From JANMCE01 sp963791625 (GTDB taxonomy: Bacteria; Actinomycetota; Acidimicrobiia; Acidimicrobiales; Ilumatobacteraceae): a DNA stretch of 64,000 bases. Shown in pieces: positions 43,449-52,984 of the stretch. The stretch lies in assembly GCA_963791625.1 (NCBI GenBank), contig CAWBTA010000016.1:248001-312000 (forward strand), written 5' to 3'. Made by a program: the position numbers and the translations under genes. The notes beneath the pieces were generated by a model. It ran no database searches, was not told the origin of the DNA, and was given only the letters and a program-made list of their open reading frames with translations. Every line of letters starts with the position of its first letter. The stretch's first letter is position 1.

Positions 43449-44789
43449 TCACCGAACAAGTGCCGCGCCGGACTGCAGCGACGCCTGATCGGCGGCTACG
43501 CGTCCAGCATTCCAGCCGGCGGCGTTGCTTACCCGGCTGCGCACCTGCCGCATGCGAGGGAATGCAGCGGCAACTGCTTCGTCGACATCGGCTTCACGTT
43601 GGGCAAGAACCGGTAGCAGCGATCCACCAAAGTCGACCTCGGCCTCCTTGGTGGACGCTGACGAAGCTTCCTGCAGGCGTTCGCCGATGCGATGGGCAAA
43701 CGAGATGAGGAAGGATTGCCGGAACGACCGGGTTCGGGACACGCCGGCCTGGTTCACCACTCGACCGGCCACCACCATGGCCGTGGTGGCTTGAGCGAGC
43801 AACGATGTGAACAGCACATCGACGACGGCAAGATCGGTGGAGAAGCCGAAGACGGTGATAAACCCGAACTCGGACAGCAGTACCGAACGGCAACGGTTTG
43901 CTGACGCCACCGCATGCACCAGTGACGCCTTGGCATCGATGTAGGGCGGATCGAGATGGATGCGGCGCCCCTCCGGCCCACCGACGGCTGCACCCGATGT
44001 GGCCGCAACCATGGCGACATCAATGGAGTACCGCGTCATCAACTCCTGCGCCTTTTCGGTGAACGAATCGGCTTCCTCCGGGAATTCTGTGGACTCGGCC
44101 TTCGCCAGCAGCGCTCGAACCCGACCCAACATCTTCGGGTCGAGCGCAGCATCGCTCGGCAGCGTCCGGCGGGCCGCTGCCAAGGCTGCCCCCGGACCGG
44201 GCGGCGGGATGAGCGTTGGCAGTTTCGGGAATCGCTGCAGACGAGCGATCAGCACGACGGCGTGTTCAATCGCATCGCGGAGGCGGAACCCGATGGCTCC
44301 GATCAGGCGCTGCATCCACGGTTCGCTTACTGTTTCGCGGGCAGACCACCACGGCTGCATGTCCACGAGCTGCGCGGCCCATTGCGGGTGCATCGGCTGA
44401 CCAGCATCATGGCGAGCATCGTCAATGACGGCGGATGCCATCGCATCGGCATGCACCGCCGATTCGAGACGGCGCACCACCGACACCACGTCAACGGGTT
44501 GCCACCCATGCTGCCAGCAGAACCGCAACAGCCGAGAGACTTCGGTGCCCAAGGCCTCAGAGACCGCGGCCGGTTCGTCCGCAGCAAGGGCCGAGAGACG
44601 GTCGACCGAAGCGTCATACAACCGGTGATCCTCGGTGAGGTGACCCTGCACCGCACCCTGGACGAGCATGGCGATGGTGGGTGGAGCGCCAGAGCCGTAA
44701 GCCGTAGGTCCGGCGGCGCGGCGGGCCGCGAGGCGCTGTTGTTCAGCACGGCGTTTTTCGTTGTCTCGCTTGCGATTGTTCTTGGCCAT
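43449..44789 (-). CDS. DUF2786 domain-containing protein
   Basis: A 446-residue protein. The DUF2786 motif is clear in the middle: KMLGRVRALLAKAESTEFPE, then EADSFTEKAQELMTRYSID (about residues 215-255). The N-terminus is highly basic and helical (KNNRKRDNEKRRAEQQRLAARR in parts) and may bind nucleic acid. The remainder is helical without other known motifs. ATG 44789 is chosen as the basic N-terminus begins there. Function unknown; it ends 12 bp before the PLP enzyme gene. Confidence 0.8.
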   Translation of the reverse strand: MAKNNRKRDNEKRRAEQQRLAARRAAGPTAYGSGAPPTIAMLVQGAVQGHLTEDHRLYDASVDRLSALAADEPAAVSEALGTEVSRLLRFCWQHGWQPVDVVSVVRRLESAVHADAMASAVIDDARHDAGQPMHPQWAAQLVDMQPWWSARETVSEPWMQRLIGAIGFRLRDAIEHAVVLIARLQRFPKLPTLIPPPGPGAALAAARRTLPSDAALDPKMLGRVRALLAKAESTEFPEEADSFTEKAQELMTRYSIDVAMVAATSGAAVGGPEGRRIHLDPPYIDAKASLVHAVASANRCRSVLLSEFGFITVFGFSTDLAVVDVLFTSLLAQATTAMVVAGRVVNQAGVSRTRSFRQSFLISFAHRIGERLQEASSASTKEAEVDFGGSLLPVLAQREADVDEAVAAAFPRMRQVRSRVSNAAGWNAGRVAADQASLQSGAALVR

Positions 44790-44856
44790 GCCTATCCCTT
44801 CGTCTTGCTGCACACCGTACAGAGGGGGTGCCACAAGGTTCCTCCCGCCGAACCGA

Positions 44857-46992
44857 TCACACTCGGGTGAGGTGGAGGAGCAGACCGTTTTCGGGATCGA
44901 GCGACGGCATCTGTAAACCGTGAACGGCGAGTTGTGCGCCGGTCAGTTCGATGCCGTCGGTCAGCCATGCTGGCTGGCGGCGACCCGGGCCGAGCCGCTC
45001 TTGGCCTGGCAAGAGGATCGCTTCCACTTGGTAGGTCGCGTCGGCCGACAGGCCCGGCAACCGCAGCGGTGGCGGCGTGAGCGACAGAGCCGTACGCATT
45101 TGGATGAAGGCGACGAGCGCCTCGGTCTGGTCGGCGGCATAGACACCGTGTGCTTGCGTCGCGCCGCCGGGCACGTCGAAGCGCACCACATCACCGCCGT
45201 GCAACAGAGGACGAAATCGCTTGTGCAACGCAATCACCGTGGCGAGGTCAGCCCGTTCCGATTGGGTGAGCCCGAGTAGGTTCCACTCCACGCCCAGATG
45301 GCCAAACAGAGCAGTGATCGAACGAAATGCGAGAGAGTGATTTCGCGCCGTGGTGTGCGAATGCACCGGGCCGATATGCGCGCCCATCAGTTCGGGTGGC
45401 AGCAGCATGGAAGTACCCCGCTGAATGGTTTGACGCTCAAGGGCGTCGTTGCAGTCCGACGTCCACACCCGTGCGGTGCGCTTCAGGATCTCCAGGTCAA
45501 TGCGACCGCCGCCCGATGCGCAACTTTCGATCTCAACGTTCGGATGACGAACGGCAAGCTCATCCAGCAACGCGTAGAGCGCAACGGTCTGCGCGCTCGA
45601 CCCGGCCCGACCATCGCGACCGCTGCCCTGCACATGGTCGCGGTTCATGTCCCACTTCACGTAGGCAATGTCGTGGTCACGCAGCAGCGCGTCGAGCTGA
45701 CCGAGGATGTAGGCATACGCGTCGGGGTGCGCAATATTGAGCACCAACTGTTGACGCCCGTACACCGGCGGATAGCCGTGCGTGGTGAGCGCCCAGTCGG
45801 GGTGAGCACGGAACAGGTCGGAGTCGGGGTTCACCATCTCCGGCTCGACCCAGATCCCGAATTCCATACCGAGCGAACGCACGTGATCGATCAGCGGCTT
45901 CAAACCGTTGGCATACATCTGCGGTGACACCCACCAGTCACCCAGACCCATCCGATCGTTACGACGTCCACCGAACCAGCCGTCATCCAACACGAACCGT
46001 TCGGCACCGACCGCGGCCGCAGCTTCCGCCAGACCCTTCAGCACCTCGGTGTCGTGATTGAAGTAGACCGCTTCCCACGTGTTCAACAGCACGGGCCGGG
46101 GCTTGCTGAGCGGCGGATGATTCGGCCGCGAGCGCACGTATCGATGCAAGCGTTGGCTGGCCTTCGTGAGGCCGACGCCGTAGGTCGCCACCACCTCAGG
46201 CGTCTCGTAGCTCTCGCCCGGTTCCAGTTCAATCTCACCCGGGTGCAGGAGTTCGCCGAGTTGCAGATATCGACGGCCATCGGCCATGACTTCGGCCAGC
46301 ATGGTGTTGTTGCCGCTCCACGCCAGGTGCACGCCCCAGGTTTCCCCGGTCCATTCGCCGAAGTTCTTGGTACCAGCGAAGAGCAACGGGATGTGATCGT
46401 GGGAGGTACGACCGCGACGATTTTCCACCAGGAGCGCGCCGGTCTCGAACGGCAACCGAGTGGGATGAAGTTCGCGGCACCAACGACCCGGGAACGTCAG
46501 CAACTCCTCGGCCTGCGCGGGCAGCGGCAGGGTGAAGCTGAGGTCTTCGAGTTGATAGCTCTCGGTGCCGTTGTTGGTCACCTGGTTGCGGGCCAGCAAC
46601 ACGCCATTGGCTTCTAACGTGAGGTCACAGGTCAACGTCAGCTGCGCAACCGTGTCCGTCGCAGTCACTCGAACGGACTGGCCGACGTGCTCGACGTGTG
46701 CTGGTTGGAAGCGGGGCGCCCACGCCGAACCACCGGGCCAGTGCCCGCCCAGGCCCGGGCGTCCGGCGAACGCGGAGCCGTGCTCAGGCACGACTGCAAT
46801 CGGTGCAATCACGTCCATATCGCCGTGCAGAATGGGGCGAGCGAGGGCATTGCGCAGTGAGGCCAGTGAAGTGTTGGCCGGGAGTGCTTCCCCCCAGTGC
46901 GCGATGACCGGGGCTCCGAACGAGGTGTCAACGATGACGCTCACCCCGGCTGCCGTGAGATGGATCAGATCGTTGGAGACATCGTTACGCAC
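44857..46992 (-). CDS. Alpha-galactosidase, glycoside hydrolase family 36
   Basis: A 711-residue retaining glycosidase. The nucleophile is Asp448 in YVKWDMNRD, and the acid/base is Asp513 in VWTSDCNDALERQ; the intervening ESCASGGGRIDLEIL and upstream WEAVYFNHD, FVLDDGWFGGRR blocks are GH36 hallmarks. Length is normal for the tetrameric type. It releases alpha-1,6-linked galactose from oligosaccharides such as raffinose or melibiose. No signal peptide, so cytoplasmic. GTG 46992 is the likely start; no sugar transporter is found nearby. Confidence 0.94.
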   Translation of the reverse strand: MRNDVSNDLIHLTAAGVSVIVDTSFGAPVIAHWGEALPANTSLASLRNALARPILHGDMDVIAPIAVVPEHGSAFAGRPGLGGHWPGGSAWAPRFQPAHVEHVGQSVRVTATDTVAQLTLTCDLTLEANGVLLARNQVTNNGTESYQLEDLSFTLPLPAQAEELLTFPGRWCRELHPTRLPFETGALLVENRRGRTSHDHIPLLFAGTKNFGEWTGETWGVHLAWSGNNTMLAEVMADGRRYLQLGELLHPGEIELEPGESYETPEVVATYGVGLTKASQRLHRYVRSRPNHPPLSKPRPVLLNTWEAVYFNHDTEVLKGLAEAAAAVGAERFVLDDGWFGGRRNDRMGLGDWWVSPQMYANGLKPLIDHVRSLGMEFGIWVEPEMVNPDSDLFRAHPDWALTTHGYPPVYGRQQLVLNIAHPDAYAYILGQLDALLRDHDIAYVKWDMNRDHVQGSGRDGRAGSSAQTVALYALLDELAVRHPNVEIESCASGGGRIDLEILKRTARVWTSDCNDALERQTIQRGTSMLLPPELMGAHIGPVHSHTTARNHSLAFRSITALFGHLGVEWNLLGLTQSERADLATVIALHKRFRPLLHGGDVVRFDVPGGATQAHGVYAADQTEALVAFIQMRTALSLTPPPLRLPGLSADATYQVEAILLPGQERLGPGRRQPAWLTDGIELTGAQLAVHGLQMPSLDPENGLLLHLTRV

Positions 46993-47050
46993 GGTCTCGA
47001 AAGTTAGCCGCTGCGCTCCGGTCTGTATTGTGCCTATCGGAGGTCACGAC

Positions 47051-48022
47051 ATGAAATACCGCAAACTTGGGAACACCGGCATGGACGTCTCACCGATCTG
47101 CCTCGGCTGTATGAGCTTTGGCGAACCGTTGCGCGGCGGCCACCCGTGGACCATGACCGAGGAGGCCAGCCGCCCCTTCCTGCGTGATGCTGTCGAAAAA
47201 GGAATCAACTTCTTCGACACCGCCAACGTGTACTCCGACGGGTCGAGCGAGGAGATCGTCGGACGAGCTCTGGCCGACTTCGCGATACGGGACGAGATCG
47301 TCGTGGCGACCAAGGTCCACGGCCAGATGGGAACCGGACCCAACCAACGTGGACTCTCGCGCAAGGCGATTTTCATGGAGTTGGACAACAGCCTGCGCCG
47401 TCTTGGCATGGACTACATCGATCTCTACCAAATCCACCGTTGGGATAATCGGGTGCCGATCGAAGAAACCATGGAAGCTCTGCACGACGTGGTGAAGTCG
47501 GGCAAGGTTCGCTACATCGGAGCGTCATCCATGTTCGCCTGGCAGTTCGCGAAGGCCCAACACGTCGCCGAAATGAATGGCTGGACGAAGTTCGTCACTA
47601 TGCAGAACCACCTCAACCTGCTCTACCGAGAGGAGGAGCGAGAGATGATGCCGCTGTGTCGTGATCAAGGGGTCGGCGTCATCCCCTGGAGCCCGCTGGC
47701 CCGCGGTCGCCTCACCCGTCCATGGGGCGTCGACACCGAGCGCATGTCCTCGGACATCTTCGGTGGCACGTTGTATGTCGATGGCAGCGAGGCGGTCGTT
47801 ACTCGCGTCGGTGAGATCGCGGCTGCCCGCGGCATACCGATGACTCACGTCGCGCTCGCCTGGGTCAGTCAGGTACCGGGTGTGACCTCACCCATCGTCG
47901 GCGTCACTCGCCTCGGCCACCTCGACGACGCCCTCGCCTCCCTCGACGTCAAGCTGACTGCCGAGGAAGTTGCCTCACTGGAAGCGCCCTACGTCACCCA
48001 ACCCGTCGCCGGCCACGCCTAG
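47051..48022 (+). CDS. Aldo/keto reductase
   Basis: A 323-residue TIM-barrel NADPH-dependent reductase. The catalytic tetrad is visible: Asp and Tyr in FFDTANVYSDGSSE, Lys in VVATKVHG, and His in LYQIHRWDNRVP. The C-terminal cofactor region is SPIVGVTRLGHLDDALAS. The first residues (MKYRKLGNTGMDVSPICLG) are typical of the family, fixing ATG 47051 despite a long open frame upstream. It is divergent from the alpha-galactosidase gene, 58 bp apart. The substrate is unknown. Confidence 0.92.
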   Translation: MKYRKLGNTGMDVSPICLGCMSFGEPLRGGHPWTMTEEASRPFLRDAVEKGINFFDTANVYSDGSSEEIVGRALADFAIRDEIVVATKVHGQMGTGPNQRGLSRKAIFMELDNSLRRLGMDYIDLYQIHRWDNRVPIEETMEALHDVVKSGKVRYIGASSMFAWQFAKAQHVAEMNGWTKFVTMQNHLNLLYREEEREMMPLCRDQGVGVIPWSPLARGRLTRPWGVDTERMSSDIFGGTLYVDGSEAVVTRVGEIAAARGIPMTHVALAWVSQVPGVTSPIVGVTRLGHLDDALASLDVKLTAEEVASLEAPYVTQPVAGHA

Positions 48023-48097
48023 GAGACCGCTCGCGTCGATCGAACGACCTCGCTTGCGGTCGATGCCAACCTGCTCCACAGGGCGGCTGAGACGATT

Positions 48098-48751
48098 ATG
48101 GTTCAGGTAATGATGAGGTCACTTCGGCTTGAGGTAGCGCACGCGGTGTTGTACGTGCACGATGTTGAGCAGATGGTCGCGTTCTACTGCGACACGCTCG
48201 GTTTCGAGGTGACCGATCGCGGGCCGCTTCGCACGGAGGAGATCGTGTTTCTCTCGCAGACCGCGCACGCGCATCATCAACTCGCGTTGGTGACTGGGCG
48301 TCAGGCCCCGGCGGCGTCGGACAACCTGCATCACGTCGCGTTCCGGTCTGGCGGCACGCTTGATGATCTGCGTGGTTTGAAGGGCGCGCTTGAGTCTGAC
48401 CATCGGGTCACCCAGCTCACGCCGCTGACGCACGGCAACGCCTGGTCGGTGTATTTCCGCGATCCGGAGTTCAACGGTGTTGAGGTGTTCATCGATACGC
48501 CCTGGCACGTGCGCCAGCCGCAGGGGGAACCGCTTGACCTCGCTCGGTCCGACGACGAAATCGTCGAGTGGACTCGCTCGCACTACGCGAACGAGCCCGG
48601 GTTCGGACCGATGGAGGAGTTTTTCCGGCGCCGAGCCGAGCACCTTGATCGGCGGTTCGCGGACATTCTGCGAGATTCGGGCATCGAGGAGATAACGCGT
48701 GCCCGCGATAAACAGTACCGCGACCCCTATCTGCGCCCGAGCGACACCTGA
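48098..48751 (+). CDS. VOC family protein, catechol 2,3-dioxygenase-like
   Basis: A ~215-residue VOC protein with units AHAVLYVHDVEQMVAFYCDTLGF (in parts) and NLHHVAFRSGGTLDDL, and EFNGVEVFIDTPWHVRQP at the end. The metal ligands appear to be His in the first two units and Glu in VEVF. After the VOC core there is a 60-residue C-terminal helical extension (EPGFGPMEEFFRRRAEHLDRRF). Similar extended proteins are annotated as biphenyl-2,3-diol 1,2-dioxygenase-like. Starts at 48098, 48110 or 48113 are all possible. Confidence 0.82.
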   Translation: MVQVMMRSLRLEVAHAVLYVHDVEQMVAFYCDTLGFEVTDRGPLRTEEIVFLSQTAHAHHQLALVTGRQAPAASDNLHHVAFRSGGTLDDLRGLKGALESDHRVTQLTPLTHGNAWSVYFRDPEFNGVEVFIDTPWHVRQPQGEPLDLARSDDEIVEWTRSHYANEPGFGPMEEFFRRRAEHLDRRFADILRDSGIEEITRARDKQYRDPYLRPSDT

Positions 48752-48781
48752 GCCGCGCCGTCACCCAGTGGCCGAGCCCGG

Positions 48782-49231
48782 CTACGCCCGAGGTGCCGCG
48801 ACCAGATAGGTGGCATCCACCTTGGCGAGCAACCGGCCCGTGTCGTTGACGACTTCGGTAGTCGTGACGATCAATCGGCGCCCCGCACTCACGAGCGTCG
48901 ACCGGCTGACGGCGCTGCCGGTGTTCGTGTTCGAGACCAGCAAGATCGACGATTGAACGGCCAGCGGGAACATCTCGGCAGGCGCGTGATACCGGGCCAG
49001 CGTCGTACCGGAGACGTCCGCCAGGCCGAAGAGGGAAGCAGCCGAGAACATCCCGGCCGGCTGACGGATCGCTGGCGTGAGCGCCATCCGAACCCGCACA
49101 AGGGAAGGGTCACCAGACAGCGGCTCAAGGCCGAGTGTCAGCGCCATGTCCTCCCCGGCGACGAGAACAGCGTTCCAATGGGCGAGAAATTCCTCGCCCG
49201 GCCCTCGGTCATCGCTCGTTGGGTTCGTCAT
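48782..49231 (-). CDS. PaaI-type hotdog-fold thioesterase
   Basis: A 149-residue hotdog-fold protein. The pattern has VRVRMALTPAIRQPAGMFSAASLFGLADVSG in parts (about 45-75), with the helix lining the active site, followed by TLVSAGRRLIVTTTEVVNDTGRLLA. This is the YiiD/PaaI-like acyl-CoA thioesterase arrangement, although the usual HGG motif is replaced by QPAGM. It overlaps the end of the enoyl-CoA hydratase gene by about 23 bp. It probably removes CoA from an intermediate of this island. Confidence 0.7.
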   Translation of the reverse strand: MTNPTSDDRGPGEEFLAHWNAVLVAGEDMALTLGLEPLSGDPSLVRVRMALTPAIRQPAGMFSAASLFGLADVSGTTLARYHAPAEMFPLAVQSSILLVSNTNTGSAVSRSTLVSAGRRLIVTTTEVVNDTGRLLAKVDATYLVAAPRA

Positions 49232-50009
49232 GGCGACCTCCCTCGACGGGCTCCGTGTTGGGGTCGGCTACGGGCGTTGTGCCCCACCACGCGCCGCGTG
49301 CCTTGGCGGCAGCGCCGCTCATGTGGAGTTCGTAGGTGTAGCTTGCCTCGGCGCGGTACTTGCCGACGAGGTCGCGCTCGGCCGACCGGTTGATTGCACC
49401 CTTCATCGCTCGAACAACGGCGGGGACCTTCGCGGCAATCGACAGCGCGAGCGCATCCACTTCCTCGATCAGGCGATCAGCGGCCGGCACACTGTGGATG
49501 CTGCCGTAGGCATACATTTCATCGGCCCGCAACGGAGCACCGGTGAACAGTGCAGCTCGCATTCGCTTCTCCGGTAGCAAGCCGAGCGCCTGAATCGAGC
49601 CACTCGCCGCGCCGTTGTCGATCTCGTTGAGGTAGAACAGCGTGCCCTCGGCAGCGACCACGATGTCGCATACTCCGACGACGAGCACCCCGATCCCGTA
49701 GCAGTAGCCGTGCACTGCGGCAATGACAGGCACCGGGCACTGTTCGATCGCTACGCAGCAGGCGAGGCCTTCTCGGATCTGACCGATGATGCCGTCGAAC
49801 CCGGTGAGACGTTCCATCTCCTTGATGTCACCGCCAGCGGAGAATCCGCTGTGCTCGGCGCGCAGGATGACGACCCGAGCCTCCTCGGGCAGGTCGCCGA
49901 GCAGACGAGTCAACTCGCGCAGGAGCACGATCGAGAACGCATTGACGGGTGGCGCATCGACCACGATCTCGTAGAGGCCCTGGTCCCTTATGGTTCCGCG
50001 TACGGTCAC
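49209..50009 (-). CDS. Enoyl-CoA hydratase/isomerase (crotonase) family protein
   Basis: A 266-residue crotonase. It has VDAPPVNAFSIVLLRELTRL, the oxyanion-hole region HSGFSAGGDIKEME, and PVPVIAAVHGYCYGIGVLVVGVCD with the second backbone NH group. The usual Glu positions differ, so the precise reaction (hydratase, isomerase or hydrolase) is open. GTG 50009 is chosen because GGAGG lies 5 bases before it; an open start at GTG 50045 has no such site. It is the second gene of a minus-strand operon after the FAD monooxygenase. Confidence 0.84.
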   Translation of the reverse strand: MTVRGTIRDQGLYEIVVDAPPVNAFSIVLLRELTRLLGDLPEEARVVILRAEHSGFSAGGDIKEMERLTGFDGIIGQIREGLACCVAIEQCPVPVIAAVHGYCYGIGVLVVGVCDIVVAAEGTLFYLNEIDNGAASGSIQALGLLPEKRMRAALFTGAPLRADEMYAYGSIHSVPAADRLIEEVDALALSIAAKVPAVVRAMKGAINRSAERDLVGKYRAEASYTYELHMSGAAAKARGAWWGTTPVADPNTEPVEGGRHDEPNER

Positions 50010-50045
50010 CTTCTCCTCCGATCTCGCATCACGAACTCCGGCCAC

Positions 50046-51275
50046 TCAGTATCGCGATCGTTCCGACACTTTGACATCGGACCCTGCTGTTGGCATTCGG
50101 TCGAGCCACCGGCCAACGCGGTCCGACTTCGGGGCGACCAGGCTCGCCAGGCGCAGCTTCGCGCGCCGCCACCACGATCTCGCCTCCATCTGGGTCAGCG
50201 CCGAGGACGCTGCCTCACGGTTCGCCAGGCCCGCAAGCCTACGCTCCTCTGCGACGGCAACGATGTAGGCACGTGCCTTCGCCGGGTCGGTTTCCCGCAG
50301 GGCATCGGCGATAGCGCCCGCCGAGAAGACCGCGTCGGGAATGCCGGAGTTCAGTCCTCGGGCACCGCCGAACGGTGGGAACAGGTGCGCTGCTTCGCCG
50401 GCGAGCAGCACCCGGGCATTCGCATCGGTGTACGACGTAGCCACCGAACGGTTGAATCGGTACGTGGTCACCCACAGCGGAGGGAAATCGAAACCCGGGC
50501 CGGCCACGGCGCGGACCCACTCGCTGAGTTTCGGATCGCGCTGCAATGCTTCGACGTCGTCGTCGTCGGAACACTGCAGATCCACGCGTAGGCCGCCGCC
50601 GAACGGCACGACGAGCACGTTGCGGCCATCAACCGCGGGATGCTGGTAGTGGAAGGCCCGTTCGTTGTAGCTGGGATCGTCCATGTTGGCGGCGAGGTCG
50701 ACGATGACGAAGGCGGTGTTCGATCGGGTGCCTTCGAGCTCGATACCGAGCCCGCTCCGGACCGCGGATCGAGCACCATCGGAAGCGATTACGTACTGCG
50801 CTCGCACCGGCCTAGCGCCACCGATTTCGAGCGTCACACCGTCGGCGTCGGTCGACGCCCCTGTCACCGGGTGGTTCCACCGGAACTCGACGCCTTCGCG
50901 TTTACAGCGCTCGAACAGAACCTTCTCCTGTGCCGGCTGTGCAACCGAGATCCCGAACTTCCCCGGTTGTGCCGGCGGGAATTTCCGAACGTAGACGTCC
51001 TTGGCACGAAACGTGGTGCGAACTTGTGTCCAGGAACGGCTCTGCTCGATCAGCGGTTCGGTCACGCCTGGCGCGATGCGTTCGAGGAGATTGAGCGAAT
51101 CACGATAGAGGAACACCGCTCGGCTCCCAGGGCGAAGTCGGTCCTCCGGCTCCGCCTCGAGGACAACGACCGGCAGGCCGTGGTGCCGAGCGGCGAGCGC
51201 TGCCACCAACCCGACCGGGCCAGCCCCGACCACGACAATGGGCAATACTCCCGACACGGCTGTCTCGGCGGTCAT
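50046..51275 (-). CDS. FAD-dependent aromatic monooxygenase (PheA/TfdB-like)
   Basis: A 409-residue class A flavoprotein. The FAD Rossmann motif is IVVVGAGPVGLVAALAAR (about 13-30), the middle DG motif is YVIASDGARSAVRSGLG, and the GD-type motif is VLLAGEAAHLFPPFGGARGLN, with Glu in place of the usual Asp. These enzymes hydroxylate a phenolic ring using NAD(P)H and O2. ATG 51275. First in an operon with crotonase and thioesterase and divergent from the acyl-CoA ligase at 51432. Confidence 0.88.
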   Translation of the reverse strand: MTAETAVSGVLPIVVVGAGPVGLVAALAARHHGLPVVVLEAEPEDRLRPGSRAVFLYRDSLNLLERIAPGVTEPLIEQSRSWTQVRTTFRAKDVYVRKFPPAQPGKFGISVAQPAQEKVLFERCKREGVEFRWNHPVTGASTDADGVTLEIGGARPVRAQYVIASDGARSAVRSGLGIELEGTRSNTAFVIVDLAANMDDPSYNERAFHYQHPAVDGRNVLVVPFGGGLRVDLQCSDDDDVEALQRDPKLSEWVRAVAGPGFDFPPLWVTTYRFNRSVATSYTDANARVLLAGEAAHLFPPFGGARGLNSGIPDAVFSAGAIADALRETDPAKARAYIVAVAEERRLAGLANREAASSALTQMEARSWWRRAKLRLASLVAPKSDRVGRWLDRMPTAGSDVKVSERSRY

Positions 51276-51390
51276 CTCACCAACCTTCAGTCCCCAGCAA
51301 CAATCTTGGCGACACTAGCTGCCGCTGTTCGCTATTGAAGATCCCGGTCGAGACAGCGAGGCTCCCCACCAGTTGGGGCGGACCTCCCGC

Positions 51391-51404
51391 GGAGAACGTT
51401 CTCC
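51391..51404. promoter_or_regulatory. GGAGAACGTTCTCC palindrome in a divergent promoter region
   Basis: A perfect 14-bp palindrome lies 28 bp before ATG 51432 (acyl-CoA ligase) and 116 bp from the divergent FAD monooxygenase start. Short zero-gap palindromes of AGAAC/GTTCT type are common TetR-family operators. It could control one or both divergent operons. The AAC-GTT core resembles the KstR half-sites, but the two-base gap of the KstR consensus is missing, so I do not call it KstR. Confidence 0.5.
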
Positions 51405-51431
51405 CCGGTGCGACTCACTAGATTTCGGGGG

Positions 51432-52943
51432 ATGTACACCTTCGTCCATCCGATCCGGCGGGCCGAGCGGATAGCTCGCGAGCGGCTGGCGCTTGTCTGC
51501 GGCGAGAAACGACTCTCCTACGGCGAATTCACGGATCGGCTCCGTCGGCTGCACACGATCGTGAACGATCTCGCTCCCGAACGTGGCGATCGGGTGGCGG
51601 TGCTGGCCTTCAACTCCATCGCGTTCATCGAGTTGTACTGCGGCGTGTCAGCGGCGGGCCGCGTGCAAGTGCCGTTGAACTTTCGATGGGCGCAGCCCGA
51701 GCTCGCGTATGCACTCGTGGATTCGGGTGCCCGAATTTTGTTCACCGATCGAGATCCGGGCACGCTTGCCGATCTCGTCGACCGGGTGATCCGGATCGAC
51801 CTCGGCGAGTACGAGGCGCTGCTGGCGGCGGCCGAACCGACGCCGTTCGATGAACGCTCATTGGCTGAGGATGACCTCGCTGGAATCTTCTATACCGGTG
51901 GCACAACGGGCGCAAGTAAGGGCGTGATGCTGACGCACCGGAATCTGATCGCCAACACAATGCACGTCCAGATGCTGAACCCACGAGTCGACGGCGACGT
52001 TGACCTCGTGATGGCACCGCTGTTCCACGCGGCCGGATCGGCCTCGGTCCTCCAGTGCATATTCGCCGGAATCCCTCAGATCATCGTTCCGGTCTTCGAT
52101 CCAGGCCTCGTGCTGGACGTGATCGCGGCGGAAGGTGTTACCCACACGCTCGGCGTTCCGACGATGGTCGCGGCAACGGTCGAGGAACAGCTGACACGAC
52201 CACGCGCCATTCCCTGCTTCCGGAACTACGCCCACGGAGGCTCCCCCATGGCCCTCGAAGTGCTCCGACGAGGCAAGATCGCGTTTGAGGGGGTCGAGTT
52301 CGTGCACCTGTACGGCGCCACCGAAACCGCCCCGCTCGTCACCGGCATGCGTCACGAAGAGCAACTCCTCGGCACGCCAGGCGAGAAGTCCGCCGGGCAA
52401 GCAGCGATCGGCGTGGAGATCGTCATCCGAAGTGTCGAAGGCTTGCCGCTCGCCGACGGTGAACCGGGCGAGGTGACCATACGAGGCAACAACATCATGG
52501 TCGGTTACTGGAACAAGCCCGAGCAAACCGCTGCTGCCCTGCGTGACGGCTGGTATTGGTCGGGCGATCTCGGCAAGGTCGATACCAACGGATACCTCTA
52601 CCTGCTTGATCGGTCAAAGGACATGATCATTTCTGGTGGGGAAAACGTCTACTGCACCGAGGTCGAAGATGCCCTGTACACCCACCCCGCCGTACTCGAA
52701 GCAACGGTGTTCGGCATTCCTCATACCCGGTGGGGCGAAGCCGTCCACGCCGTCGTCGTCCCCCGAGCCCCAGTCGACGCTGCCACCCTGATCGCCCATT
52801 GCAAAGCGCTGATCGCCGGCTACAAAGTGCCCCGGTCCATCGCATTCCAGACCGATCCCCTCCCCAAATCCGGCCCCGGCAAGGTCCTCAAACGCGAGCT
52901 CCGCGCCCCCTACTGGGCCGCCCACGACACCGCCATCGGATAA
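51432..52943 (+). CDS. Acyl-CoA synthetase / AMP-dependent ligase, 503 aa
   Basis: An ANL-superfamily ligase with P-loop IFYTGGTTGASKGVMLTH (about 155-172), LYGATETAP, GDLGKVDTNGYLYLLDRSKD and the C-terminal PLPKSGPGKVLKREL with the catalytic Lys. ATG 51432 is chosen as the first start before YTFVHPIRRAERIA, which begins the ligase fold. The same architecture is found in the ligase at 30145-31656. It is the first plus-strand gene of the catabolic island and is followed, after a 130-bp gap with an operator-like site, by the VOC and HpaB genes. Confidence 0.9.
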   Translation: MYTFVHPIRRAERIARERLALVCGEKRLSYGEFTDRLRRLHTIVNDLAPERGDRVAVLAFNSIAFIELYCGVSAAGRVQVPLNFRWAQPELAYALVDSGARILFTDRDPGTLADLVDRVIRIDLGEYEALLAAAEPTPFDERSLAEDDLAGIFYTGGTTGASKGVMLTHRNLIANTMHVQMLNPRVDGDVDLVMAPLFHAAGSASVLQCIFAGIPQIIVPVFDPGLVLDVIAAEGVTHTLGVPTMVAATVEEQLTRPRAIPCFRNYAHGGSPMALEVLRRGKIAFEGVEFVHLYGATETAPLVTGMRHEEQLLGTPGEKSAGQAAIGVEIVIRSVEGLPLADGEPGEVTIRGNNIMVGYWNKPEQTAAALRDGWYWSGDLGKVDTNGYLYLLDRSKDMIISGGENVYCTEVEDALYTHPAVLEATVFGIPHTRWGEAVHAVVVPRAPVDAATLIAHCKALIAGYKVPRSIAFQTDPLPKSGPGKVLKRELRAPYWAAHDTAIG

Positions 52944-52984
52944 CGCAGCGGCCGCCGAGCGACGAGACAGCAGCCTGTGTACCA

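Noticed and set aside
46565..47050. Upstream extension of the aldo/keto reductase
   Set aside because: It overlaps the alpha-galactosidase gene in antisense, and the AKR family start is at ATG 47051.
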